Shown: positions 36,151-48,018 of the stretch, one piece after another
Position numbering within the stretch: position 1 is the stretch's first letter
Layout: each line of letters opens with the position of its first letter
Assembly: GCA_016806645.1 (NCBI GenBank)
Contig: JACSYO010001502.1
Location: 945,501 to 1,009,500 of the forward strand
Direction: 5' to 3'
DNA: 64,000 nt
Source: Ophiodon elongatus
Taxonomy: Eukaryota > Chordata > Actinopteri > Perciformes > Hexagrammidae
The notes under the pieces: model-generated
The model's input: the letters and a program-made list of their open reading frames with translations, nothing else
The model's database searches: none
What the model was told of the DNA's origin: nothing
Translations under genes and position numbers: made by a program

Positions 36151-37230
36151 ACTTTTCAACAATGTCTCTGTCTCAAATATGCACATCTAGGATATGGTTA
36201 TGCTTAAAACGTGGGGTCAAATAAAGGGCTATGCTGCTCTCAGTGACTAATTTAACCATCACTCACAACTTTGTGAATATTTTGTCTTTTCTAAAATGTA
36301 CTTGATCAAACATCAACATTTTTATATGCAGTGTATCAATTAGAATAATACTTGGGGAACATTTTGTCTACTGATTTGATGATTTTGTGAATATGGACTC
36401 TATCTCAATGGGAAAGAGGAGTGTAGACGGTTCACTTATGAGAGGCAGCCAGTCACAGGATTGTCTAATTATTGAGTACATAAAAACATTAGAATGTCCT
36501 CCTAACTAGGGTAGTTCCAATAAAGTGGTGAAGTAAATAGGATGCACACACAGTTTATGACATTTATACTTGCAACCAGATGAAAGTAGAAAAATAGGAG
36601 ACTAATGTCTGACATTTTCAGATAAATGTTCAATTTGCAGCTCTTGGTTGCCAACTTGCGTAACACAACATTAAAGTAACATACAACCTTAAAAAAACAA
36701 AAAAACTCAGACTGCCATGTGCTTGCTTAGATTTACTAAAGGGAATGCTCAGAAACAGGGTAGTTTGCGCGAGACTTGATAGCAACCATTGCTAAAAGAA
36801 AAACAGAAAACGGCGGCGCCCACAAAAGCTCAAATTTCAGAATAAAAAAATACGAGATGTCAAGAGCAGTGATAATTTATCACCAAAGATGTTGCCAAAC
36901 TACAAAAGCACATTTTTATACACTTCCGCTGGAAGTTAGTGTTGATTTTTCTCCCCCCTGCTTTAATTACGAACATAAATTTGCTTCTAATGTTGCATTA
37001 ACTAAGGAACTAATACGTAACACAGCTTTTAATGATATTTTCCCTGTACTCTAAGACTGTTTGTGTTCCTCAGAGTTAGATTTAAACCGTCTTAAATCAG
37101 ACCATTTCTTATTCCAGCTGTTGTGAATAAAGGCAGGTTGGGGCTGTCTGTCTCCACTGAAATGTTTTCTCAGCTGCTCACTCTGCATTGCACACGTCTC
37201 CCCGGGCGGTGGACAAGAAACAGGACCTAT

Positions 37231-37245
37231 CCCCCCCCCCCCCCC
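37231..37245. repeat. C15 homopolymer
   Basis: Fifteen consecutive C. The two opposing open frames here (37051-37287 on -, 37123-37494 on +) run straight through it as polyglycine or polyproline and are not credible genes. Confidence 0.95.
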
Positions 37246-38050
37246 TTCTGTCAGGACGAGCCCCTGAATTCCACCCGCGGGAACCACTTGGATCCAGGAG
37301 GCTTACTAAACCGGTTTAAAGGATGTTGTATTTTCCGTCCGAGTCTAAAACAGTCCTGCACTCTCTTTGGGAGTTGGGTAACCTCACAGCTGACACACAT
37401 TGCTGGGCAGAGCCACCCTCCCCTTGAGAGTCTGACCTTATCGTGCCTGTTTTCCCCCTCTTCCTCTTTTTTAAAGGAGGAAATGTATTTGTAACACTGT
37501 GGGAGGGATAACCTCTCCAGCCAATGTGCTTGTGTATTGCACAGGAGTTTTGTTTTTGCTCCATAAGTGCTTCCTCCGTATTCTTTCAGCTTTAGCTTAA
37601 TGTTGTGGCATTACCTTGTTATCAGTAGCCAAACACTTTCATAAGCGATTGAGATATTTTGGCTAACTGTAAAGGCAAATCTCCTCCATGTCTGGTGATA
37701 TTCTTTTTTTCAAGAGAATTTTTAGTTTAGTTTTAGTCATTCAGTGGCAGTCACAATACTTCACTCAACTTATCAGCTTTAAAAAAGATTATTAAAAAAA
37801 CCAGCCACAAGCTCTTATCATCTGAAGAATATTTCAGCACTTAAATTGGTTACAGCCACACTGTCAGTAATATTTGCAGTTCATTTCGTAAAGAAGTAAT
37901 TTACACCTTTTAATAAAGCCGTGACCTTCTTTCCAAACGATGCTCTAATGCTTACATCAATATCATACGGCATTTATGTTTGCAGAAAACAATTTCCTGG
38001 AGACCAATGATGGCTCTTGAATAAAAGACACCTTGGGAACGGCTGTAATC

Positions 38051-38068
38051 ACTCCACTCCACTCCACT
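38051..38068. repeat. (ACTCC) short tandem repeat
   Basis: About 3.6 copies of ACTCC. Confidence 0.85.
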
Positions 38069-38599
38069 GTGTGTTTTAGTCACTTGCCGTGAAACATATT
38101 CACAATATCAGCACAGTCACAGTATTGTCACTGAATGCTTAGTTTTGTAAAAGATTTTCAAGCACTGGGATAAACTCAAAAAAAGCTTGATCAAGTTAAT
38201 AAAAGAAAAAAAGCTTTATTTTCAGAGTAGAACTGACAGTAAAAAGGTCAAAGTCGTCACCTGACATTAGCAATATGCAATTAAAGTTTCACAGACATAC
38301 TTAAGGACTGCTTCTACACTCAGTCATCATCTTGGAAGAATCTGAAATGAGTAGTCTAATTTTGTATTTGTTAGCAGTTTGCATTGGAGAAATTATTCAC
38401 CTGTTAACTACAATTTAAAATTGAACAGATGGCTGTGAAAATTATTCAGAAACCGCCTCCCCTTGAAAACGTTCTCGACTACAGTGACTGAAATGATGCA
38501 CACAATAAATTTATGTCACAAGGCTTGCCTTATGTTAATGTTTGCGAATGCTCCGCCAAAATTACAGTAAATTAAAGATAAATGATGATGCTCAAACAG

Positions 38600-39560
38600 C
38601 AGGAGTTGCCACTTGTAATGCCAAGCAAGATGTGTGATAAAGGCTTCTAACAACAACGCCATGTTTTCTGTGTCAAAGTAAAATATTTTTGGCCCGGCGG
38701 TATACCTGTTCGACGAGCCTGTGGATGTACAGTATCAGCAACGAGATCCTACAACCCAATGAATGCACACCTTCAGTTTCATCTGTAACAAAGTAGATCA
38801 TAAAAAAAACATCTGCCTGAAGTCATATACTCCTTTTAACAAATCGATTGCCTTGCTGACTATGCAGCATCACCCCGGTCTCTCACCTATCTCAGTAAGG
38901 CTTTCATAGCAGTCAATAAAAACCGCCTCATCTGCAGCTGGAGGGTCAATTCAGACATAGGAGCATTGCCTGCATTTAAAAATACAACACAAATCCTCTC
39001 TGTGAAAAAGGGGAGAGCCGCCCACTGTAATTAACACGTTTCAAAATCAATGTCTACACCAAGCGAATGTGCAGATTAACGTACTTATTATATCACAGTT
39101 CAATTTTAAGCGTTTATTTTACACAGAAGTCCAAATTAATATTAGCAAATGATCAGAATGAGAGCGGAGGTCAAAGACATAATTTTTTTTTTATTATAGC
39201 AAGAAGCGGTGGTGAAGAGGTGAAGAGGAGGATGTGATTTCGGCTCAGTTCAGAGAGAAACCTCACCTTTAATCCGGTGCTCAAGTTTATTACTAGGGAG
39301 GTCACGGGACCCTGCACTAAGGGAGCATTACCCTGGTATTCCGTTAGCACTGATAATAATAATTTTGTCGTTATAGAAGCCTGAGTCACTAAATATATTA
39401 GAGCTATTGGGAGGCACTTCATTATGCTATTAGTTGGCCTTTGCATGAGTATAACCTCAGTGTAGACTGCAAACAAAACGTCAGCAGGTCTGCTGGAAGA
39501 GATCTCACTGGGCAAATTTGTCATTTTCTTTCTTAAAGTCAAATTTTTGTATACGAGACT
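38600..39560. promoter_or_regulatory. Candidate cluster of conserved non-coding elements
   Basis: Two even, non-repetitive blocks, about 38850-39130 (TTTCATAGCAGTCAATAAAAACCG, CCCACTGTAATTAACACG) and about 39230-39530 (GGTGCTCAAGTTTATTAC, ATTTTGTCGTTATAGAAGCC, GGCACTTCATTATGC). The latter is open for 123 codons on - (39171-39542), with no domain and with a poly-A-derived start. I infer regulatory rather than coding sequence. Confidence 0.3.
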
Positions 39561-39764
39561 CGGTTATTCTTCATAACTTTGTAATCATTTCATGAATCTT
39601 ATCTCTATCTTTATTCCAGCCTATTATTTTAGTCTTTGTAATGCTATATTGTTTCACTTGTTTTTTTGGGGTTTTTTTGTTATGCTTTTTCGGTTTTATA
39701 TTGTTCTGCTTGGTCTTTATTTTGTTGTGAGGGAATCTGCATCATTTCTGCATCATTTTTAATC

Positions 39765-40065
39765 ATAGCAATTAAAGCTACTATCAGCATTATTAGTGAT
39801 AGGGGTATTAGTAGTAGAATTGTCATCAATAGTAATATTGGTATGAAGAGTAAACATAGCAGAGGTACTGTAGTAATGGCAGTGGATTTGCAGTAATAGT
39901 TTAGCAGTAACAAGTACTGTATATGTAGAAGTAACTAGTAACAGATGTAGCTGTAACTACTCTTCACTGATATTAACAGTAGTAGCAACAACTACAGCAG
40001 TAGTAACAGCTGAAGCATAAGTAGATATTATCATAGCATTATCGTAGTATTATATTTTATTATAT
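39765..40065. repeat. Diffuse degenerate GTA/AGT trinucleotide satellite
   Basis: Over about 300 bp the sequence keeps returning to AGTA/GTAGT/GTAAC triplets (GTATTAGTAGTAG, CTGTAGTAATGGCAG, AACAGTAGTAGCAAC, GCAGTAGTAACAGC) with frequent substitutions. It looks like an old trinucleotide array in decay. It explains the low-complexity open frames on both strands at 39666-39913. Confidence 0.65.
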
Positions 40066-40379
40066 CCTGTTAACGGTATGACAAAGAATGTAGAGAAAGA
40101 GAAAATGGTCAGGGAGAAACACTGTTAGCTAAATATCTAGCTGTTACAACTTTCAGCAGAACTTGATATTCATTAGGTATAACAACATATTATTTCTGTC
40201 AGTTCGACTGAAGAAGGTTGGTATAATCTTCCAGAAAGACAACATTTATGTGAACAATACGCTCTCTGCGTGCCGCACTTGGAGGCATTTCTGTCAGGAA
40301 CATAACTCACGATGTATTCCCCACACTGAGTCACTTCAGCCACTTTCAGGAGCGCACTGCACATTCTGCATACAACGTC

Positions 40380-40770
40380 CACGTTGTGTTACCAGCAGTG
40401 ACTCCTGGTGTGATTGATCAGATTGCCGGGACAGCCTCTGTAACAAGGTATGTGTGTATGGTGTGTCATGTAAGCTCGCAGCCAATATCTCCCAGCCAGT
40501 ACAGAGGACCCCGCCGTAACCCGAGCAGCTCTTTTGACCCGAGGCACTCGGCCTGCCAGTGCCCAGCTCCCACTTGGAAATTAGTCACTGTCTGACAGGT
40601 GGGGATGGATGCCTGTGATCCTGGCCAGATTCATACGCTGTTTCACCCCCATCTATCATCACCCACGGCACCTTTTGTCTCCAAACTCCCTCCTTCACCG
40701 TCCCATTTCTGTTATGGATTGTTGGCACATGAAGTAATGAACATACGGATGCATGGCTACTGCCGCTGCT
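40380..40770. promoter_or_regulatory. Candidate conserved non-coding element, G+C-richer
   Basis: Contains GATTGATCAGATTGCCGGGAC, GTAAGCTCGCAGCC and CCCCGCCGTAACCCGAGCAG. Overlapping frames on both strands show no domain. AACAAG|GTATGTGTG at about 40448 resembles a donor site but has no partner that I can defend. Confidence 0.28.
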
Positions 40771-42050
40771 CACCATTTGCTGTACATATGCTCAATTATT
40801 TACCTGTGACCAAGTCTCCAGACCCAACTCCTTATAACTTTTATCTGAGAAGAAATTCAAAATAAATCCAACCTCACCACATTATAACACATTATTTCAC
40901 TTGTTTCACTGTGAAGCTGTGTGGGAGACAGATTGTCAGAATCTGAGAGAGAACTGCCACAGTTTAAAAGCCAAGTATGTTCTGAACTCGCTAGTATGAT
41001 GCAGACAGTCTGTTTTGCTTGGTGGTCATCACTATGAGCGCACTTGTGTGTGTGGGTGCACGCAAACTGTGAATGCGAGTGGGTGTAAAATGAAAGTGCA
41101 ATGTGAGTAATCAGTAATTTTTGCTTTTATTAATGAGATGTGTTTTTAAGTAGCTTAAATGGATCTGTCATTTTCTGGCACAGTGTTCAGGGTGCATTTT
41201 CTCTCCCACCTATGGCAATATTGCTCTTTTGAGACTTGCAGTGTGTGGGCTGATTGTAAAGAATTGAGTGTTTCACACCCTCTGTGAGGACTTTTTCCTC
41301 TCAACGTAGTTCTAATCGGTCCACGTCAAAGTAATAACATATAATACTAAGAGGAGGACATAGAAGAAGAACTAAGCCATACATATTCGATAAAGGTTTC
41401 GTTACACAAGTGTATTCATCAAATACAACAGTTTTAGATATTTTATTTTAGATTATATTAAGGTTGCCATACCGACAACATTAAAGTGATCTTCTATCCA
41501 CCGTGTATCAAACAATCATTCCCTGTAGACTTAAAAAGTCTATTTAAAACATAAGTAGCTTGCCTCACAGATTATGGAGGCCCTGCTCAGCTTGACTTCA
41601 CAGTGGTTACAATGGATTCCAATAGTACCAAGTCTCCACCATCCATCCATATGATCAGTGTGTTCCAAACCTTCTTGACAAACATATCGAAATAGAGTCT
41701 TTCTCTCAGAACCCTGTCAAAGGCATGTGCGGTTGTTTCGACATGTTAGAGAGATTTCTCTTCAATTGGACAACAGTTCAGTTTGTGCGTGTTTTACTCA
41801 CAAAAGATATATTTCGGCTGGTGTATCACATTAAGGCATCGATATAACACATCTGAGGCAGTGAAGTCATGCATTGGGATATATGACTGTGAAAGCTCAT
41901 CTCAAAATCAAATACTAATGAACTGTGGCACCATTAAACAGAGAGCAGAGCGCTTCTTTTCCACCAAAGGGCATATAAAAAGCACTTTTTGTTTAATTCA
42001 CTTGCAGGAGAGCAAAAATAAACTACCGTAGCTGCCTGTTTTTTTTATTT
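40771..42050. other. No gene recognised
   Basis: A+T-rich sequence with short frames (82 codons on + at 41783-42031). Nothing was recognised. Confidence 0.45.
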
Positions 42051-42059
42051 TTTATTTTT

Positions 42060-42435
42060 ATTACCTGGTCTAGTTAGGCAGATGTGGTGAAAAGAAAGCG
42101 GAGGAACCCAAACCTTTTGACATAAATAAGCCACAGATGCAACATCTCCGTTTCCCCCCGCTGGCGGTGCAAGGTTCCCTGCATCTTCGATTAATATTAA
42201 GTTGATCAAAAGACAGTCGCTGGCCTCGCAGCAAACTAATATGCTCATTAGCATTGACGAGGGTGCCTGGGAGCAGTTCATGTGCATTAATGAAGTAAAG
42301 AACTGAGCCAAACAATCGTACCCTGCTAGCTTTGGAATGCACAGCCAGCCACATGCGGAGCTCCCTAATGACCTGAGGATCTGAACTTGGGTGGAATTCA
42401 ATAGGCCATTGTAAAATGGCTTTGTTCAACAGCTC
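42060..42435. promoter_or_regulatory. Strongest-looking candidate conserved non-coding element
   Basis: A compact 375-bp block with no repeats and dense TAAT/ATTA motifs: TCTTCGATTAATATTAAG, CAAACTAATATGCTCATTAGC, CATGTGCATTAATGAAG, CTCCCTAATGACC. Two minus frames of 118 and 119 codons overlap in different phases. Two long frames in one stretch suggest constrained or stop-poor composition rather than a protein, and neither shows a domain. My inference is a developmental enhancer in a gene desert. Confidence 0.4.
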
Positions 42436-43150
42436 TGTACTGTTATCATGTACAGCTTATGGTGCTTTTGTAAATCCTGTGAATAATGTTCAACTGCCCC
42501 GAGTTGGATTTTTATTTTTAAATGCTAACAAATATAAATAGAACAGCCTCCCCTAAATACATGTTGCTCCACTTGCAATGCTAGAAAACAGTAAAAGGAA
42601 AATGTAGAAAAAAACAATTTTCCCCGCATATTTAGATGTTACCCCTAGGGATATGTTTAGTTTCCATGGATGAATTGCCCCTCACATTTTTCCCTTCCTA
42701 AAACTGACTCACTGAAGCAAATTAGTTTTCACTCTTTTTCTTGGGGAACAAGGGGTCATTTCATTACATTTTCTATCAACACCATGGATATGCTGTGCTT
42801 TTATATTCGGCAACCAAGATTATTTGAATTGATTGACCACTGACATTTTGCAGTTGTTCTCTGTGATTCAAATTTTAACTGCAGGAGATGGCAAAGGGCA
42901 TTTTTCTTCAAAGTATTCATACCTGCCTTCTCAGTCTTCGGAGCCGGTCTGGTGCAGACCGGCTCCGGGGCCATGGCTTACAGCACGACCGTTTGAAAGA
43001 TGACATTTTATCAAGGCCATCTTCAGTTGTGAGTATGGGTGAGTGCAGACAGCGTTCAGGTCAATTGTCCCCCGTGTCCAAATGTGCTGCAAGGTGTCTG
43101 GAATGCCATATAAATTGCCCTCTCCCTCTCCTTTTTCCCCCCACCACTTC

Positions 43151-43206
43151 CTGTCTGTGTGTGTGTCTCTCTCTCTTTCTCTCTCTCTCTTTCTCCCCCC
43201 CCCCCC
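43151..43206. repeat. Compound (GT)n(CT)n(C)n microsatellite
   Basis: A GT array passes into a CT/CTTT array and then a C12 run. It accounts for the Ser/Leu-rich frames on + and Arg/Glu-rich frames on - around it. An A15 run follows at 43361-43375. Confidence 0.92.
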
Positions 43207-43734
43207 ACATGACTCTCTCATGCATGCACATGCTCACAAACACTGTTTACACAGAGGGACAAATATAGTGTAAACAGGGAAGATTACAGCTAAGAAGCAA
43301 TATGAAGATATCATCACAGCAAAGGTGTAAAGCTGACAAAATATCTTTCTGCATCTAATTAAAAAAAAAAAAAAATTCTCCCCTATTAAAAATCCATATT
43401 CTGTGCTGAAGAGCTATCTTCTCCTCAAAAATTTGAGGCTTTATGATATCAAAAGCAATCGTAAAGAATTCCAAACGCCTGTGTGTGAAGTGGTGATAAA
43501 CTCGGTGGGTGCATCTAAAGGAAAAAGTAATATACATCAAGAAACAAAAAATACACAAATGCTCTGCGTACTTTAACAATTTCCTGCCACCTACCACTCT
43601 GTGGGCCCTTGTTAGTCGGTGGATACACCTAAATGCAACACAGCATGCAACCTAATTTGCCAGGCACAGTAATTACATGCCTTCCGTTCTTTTGTAAACC
43701 AACGTTGCTTAAACCAACAAGTTGCATTTGTTCT

Positions 43735-44115
43735 CTAGCTCATAGAAAAGGTAGAGTCTGGACCAAATGATGGATTTTGGTTCCACCCGGTCGACCTTTG
43801 GACGGGGTTATTGAGCATTTGCAAAAGGTGGTGTTGGTCCAAATTGGAATGAGAGCGGCAGAATGGAGCTTCCCCAAGTATCATGACCTTTGCCAGCCAC
43901 TCCATCAGCTGCTCGTCACCGTAGACTCATTTATCAAGCAACGCGCTCTCTGAGGAAACTCACAGGTGCTGCCCTGGATGGAGGTCTCATGACATGCCGG
44001 GTAACCTCACACGATCTTTGCCGGAGGCAATAAGCGAGTGGGCGGAAACACAGTCTTTGCAGGTCAATACTGAATGGGAGCGAGCTCTTCTACATCAGTG
44101 CTAATTTGGTACGAA
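43735..44115. promoter_or_regulatory. Candidate conserved non-coding element
   Basis: Even composition with several CpGs (CCACCCGGTCGACC, GAGCGGCAGAATGG, GCTCGTCACCGTAGACTC, AAGCAACGCGCTCTC, CAATAAGCGAGTGGGCGG). No frame longer than 60 codons covers it, which argues against coding. The regulatory role is inferred. Confidence 0.33.
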
Positions 44116-44119
44116 ACTC

Positions 44120-46840
44120 ATATGATGGCCGATGCTGTTCTTTGCACCAATCTCTTGACTAGTTGTCAACACAAGGACCTTTCAATTGTTCAAGGATTTG
44201 AACTTGATGCAAGAAGCTGATGAAAGATTGATAATTAATTCTTTCTGACAATCTTACAGCCTCTCTGGACGTACATACTGTATTAGCACACTGTTTCTTG
44301 CAGCACACCTTGCTTTGAGAGTCACATGTAAAAGATAAAAACACAGAACATATTGTGTAAACTGCAATGAGAGAACAGTCAGTTTGTCACATAAAGGATT
44401 TTGTTTCAATGTACATGTAATCATATTAAAAAAACATCAATTCGGCATTTAACGGATCTAAAACCTGTCTGCTGCGTTTTATTTGTGCCACTTATTGTAA
44501 TTGCAACAATTGTATTACAGAATTGTATTATGCTGGGTTCTAGTAGTGGGAATAGCTGAGTAATGGATATCTGTACTGTCCATAATATAGATCCCATACT
44601 ATATCTGGCCACTGTATGCTGGAATAAGCTCCATCAGGGAAAGCCCCTTCCCTGGTTAATTAAAGGTTAAACTATAGTATTTATGTTTATCTTTGTCGAT
44701 GACATATTGACTGCTTCTCTTGAGTTACAAATATAACATTTACACGTTCACAGGAAGGCAGAAAAACGCTTTAGAGCTATTAAACCAGTGTTGTAATATA
44801 CAAAAAAAATCTGCTATACAATAGCTGGTGGTGTAAAGATATCTGCAGAGGCATTTCTAAAATGGCCCATCCAATTCATCCAGTTACCTTTTATAATGTT
44901 GCATATAACACAAGATTAACATTAAACACAAGATTCCACATGTGTTGATAAAACATATTTTCATCTTTTTCAATATAAAAAACGAAACTAAAAACTGTTC
45001 CAGTCATAGCAGCCAGTTTTCACTGCTTAATGATGATCTAACCTTCAAAGTAGTTTAAACCTCAGAAAAAAATAGTTTCAAGTGTCTCCCTTTCATTGTT
45101 TCATCATAAACTAAGACATCAATAGCATTCTTAGAATTCTTACATCATCTACTAATGTCAAACTCCTTTTTTTAAAGCTCCGACAATAATGAGCCACTCA
45201 GAAATCAACAAAGAGAACAGAGCTCCTTAATGGGTATTTTTGGCTGTAATTTAAGAAATTACAGACAGGAATGACAATTAGCAGTGACCCCTCACAGTAG
45301 TAGCGAGAGGTCAAAAGTGAGAATGGCTGTTAATCATACTGAGAACATTTTATTTAAGACCCTTTATATCTGCTTGTGACTTGAGACGGTTGGTTTTGGT
45401 GACTCTGTGTATTAACTGATTCACACACAGTGAAAACCAGCATCAAACACTTTGCGAGGCACTTTGTCTTAGGTGCTGCAGAGTCCCTTAGCCAAACCAT
45501 TTATAAAATAGCCGAATTACTCCACTGAATGCGAACAGGGAACACATGGGGCAGGCTCGAATTTCTCTAAACCCCTTCCTCATACTGCCTAATACTTGTC
45601 CTTGGACATCAGTATTGATGTCAAAATCTAGGATAGTGGTGAATTCATTATCCAAATTATAGAAAAACTAGCTCATTAACGTATGGCTAGAAATAAATAG
45701 ATATTGCTTTGTTTGAGGGTATCCCTTTGAGGCTGTTCATTGAAATGGTGACTGGCTCAGTTTCTGACTACTGATAGATGATTTATACGCGCTAATGCTT
45801 CCTGCACCAGACCTGCCTGGGCTGTGATTCAGGTTTTTAAACTGGGAAACACATAACAGCTGACATTCACAAATCATTTCAGACTTACTCCCTCAAATTA
45901 AGAATCAGTCTCTGAATTTGTTTAAGGTGAGAAGTACTGCGGTAGAGATCTAGCAGGTTCTGCACTTCTTCGCCTACAGGAAGTGACATCGGATCAAAAA
46001 GTATCTTTCGATACCAGAAGTGTTTCATCATTTTCAGTGATCCAGTGAGTGTTTCATCCAGAGAAAGCTGGAGTCACAAATGGGAGACGGTGTGCCTTAA
46101 TCTTCCTTTTAGTAGAAATAGGCTGATTTGGCGAGTTATAAGGTTTTACACATACTGTGATAAATAATTTTCTGTTCTTGAAATTTCTTTCTGCTGTGTT
46201 GCTTTTTAGAGTTAAGTAGAAAGAGAGTCAATAAAATTAACTGCAAGGCTTTAGATGATCCAAGTAAGGTTTGAACCGTGTTGCTACATGGTTTTATTAT
46301 ACTGACACAGTATCTTCGGATCACTAAGTGGATTTTGTCGTTGTTGTCTTCGTAGACTGTCTATGCGATGACAGCCGAAGGTGGATTAATTGCGTTTCAT
46401 TGGTATTTTAACTGAAATGATAGTGAGTATTGATTTTACATGAAGACTTTCTGATCAAATTGTCAATGTTAAGTAGGAAAATATCTTCTTCCTTGTCAGT
46501 TAAGCATCAGGCGATGTGACACATAATGTATTGTATGGCTTCTGTAAATGAGTCATGCTGAAACTGTAATTAAAGCCTGAAGTAAAACGTTATGCAGTGA
46601 GATGACATACTGTAGCCTGTGACATAATCTATGTTATGCTTGATGGGATATGTCACAACAAAATAATAAATTTTTCGCTTCCAGCCATCAAAAAAACAAC
46701 AAATGAAATCCTTTGAATAAAATGCAGTGTAAGTCGTGTCTTCCCTTTTCACATTGCACACACTTGCTTCAGTGTTGTGTTTCTGGAATACATCTGTTCT
46801 TATAATACATACTGTGTCCACGGACTGAGGCATCATAACC
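44120..46840. other. No gene recognised
   Basis: A+T-rich, with short frames only (88 codons on - at 46570-46836). No repeat family was recognised. Confidence 0.45.
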
Positions 46841-46849
46841 CATATGTTA

Positions 46850-47080
46850 GGCTGTGACTCAAATCAACCCCTGTAAAAGTAATGATGAGCAGTTCGTGAC
46901 ATGCATGAAGACGGCGTTACGTGCCACCCTCATTTACAAGCGGCCAGCTCCCCTGCATGCCAGTCATAACTCAGCCATTTTGCGAGGGACGGCGCAGCGG
47001 ATGAGGTCACACCACAGACGCTGCTCCCCGGCTGATAATAGCTGATGGCTTTGAGTGGCCTTTAGAGTGGGATCTTAGCA
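46850..47080. promoter_or_regulatory. Candidate conserved non-coding element
   Basis: CpG-containing block (AAGACGGCGTTACGTGCC, TTGCGAGGGACGGCGCAGCGG) in A+T-rich DNA, ending in GCTGATAATAGCTGATGGC, a spaced repeat of GCTGAT. The 63-codon + frame has no domain. Confidence 0.28.
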
Positions 47081-47982
47081 AAAAAATCTTGATTACATTC
47101 ATATTCAGACCATGAACTGATCAAGGGCTTGCTTCTCGTCGTCTGAACGAGGCAGCACTCTGCTTGGAGATTGCCTCGATCAGTTGCAGATGACTCAACA
47201 AGGATCTAGGCTTCCTTCTACAATTTAAGGAAATTGGATGGGGGAGGAGGGGTATTTGTTGTTGGACTACCTTACACTGACGTATGAGTGAGTGTCCACC
47301 CCTATATGAGTGTGTGTAATTTATCATAAGCTAAGCCTGCTTTGTAATTCATCTCATCTGTGTAGCATCCAGCGTATTGGCATGCATGGGTGCATAAGCT
47401 GCTGTACTTCTCACACAGCCTGCTTCTGAAGGTGTCCCTGGTGACACGCTCCAGCCATTTTCTGCTTAGGGCCACGAATTAATAAACGTCAGTAGTGGTG
47501 AGCCGACCTAGGCACTGACTTAATGTACTACTGAATCGGTAAATCGACCTCTGACCCTGACGCCACACTTGAGCTCATATTAAGACAACATGGGCAGGGC
47601 GCTGAGCTGCAACTTGATTTTGACGGACGCGCAGTCGTTATCTCTGTTGGCCGTCACTAATCATGTGCCTGCACAGAGCAATGGCTCAGGTCACAGGGGT
47701 AACAGAATGTTCAAGGGTTTCTGTAATAAGTCCGGAGGTGTAGTAGCCGTCACGCTAAGCCCAATGTGATCACAATGACACAAGAGGCAATATGCTGTTG
47801 CTTTATAAAGTCGATGAAAGAATTGATGAAATGCTCACGTGAATCTGTTCAACGGTCATGACTGGATGACACTTCAGGGTGCTTGTTAAGTTAAGTTGCG
47901 CCCCCGGATCTCATGACGCGACTGAGAATATCCTACCTTATTAAAATAAACTGCTTGTTATTTAGCAGTATGACCTAACTGG

Positions 47983-48018
47983 ATTCCTCCTAATTGTTTA
48001 ATTCCTCCTAATTGTTGA
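47983..48018. repeat. 18-bp tandem duplication
   Basis: ATTCCTCCTAATTGTT plus two bases is repeated head to tail (47983-48000 and 48001-48018), the copies differing at one of the last two bases. Probably replication slippage. Confidence 0.9.

Noticed and set aside
39171..39542. 123-codon - frame as a gene
   Set aside because: No domain or splice sites. The DNA looks like a conserved non-coding block.
42888..43268. 126-codon + frame and its opposites
   Set aside because: About a third is read from the compound GT/CT/C microsatellite.
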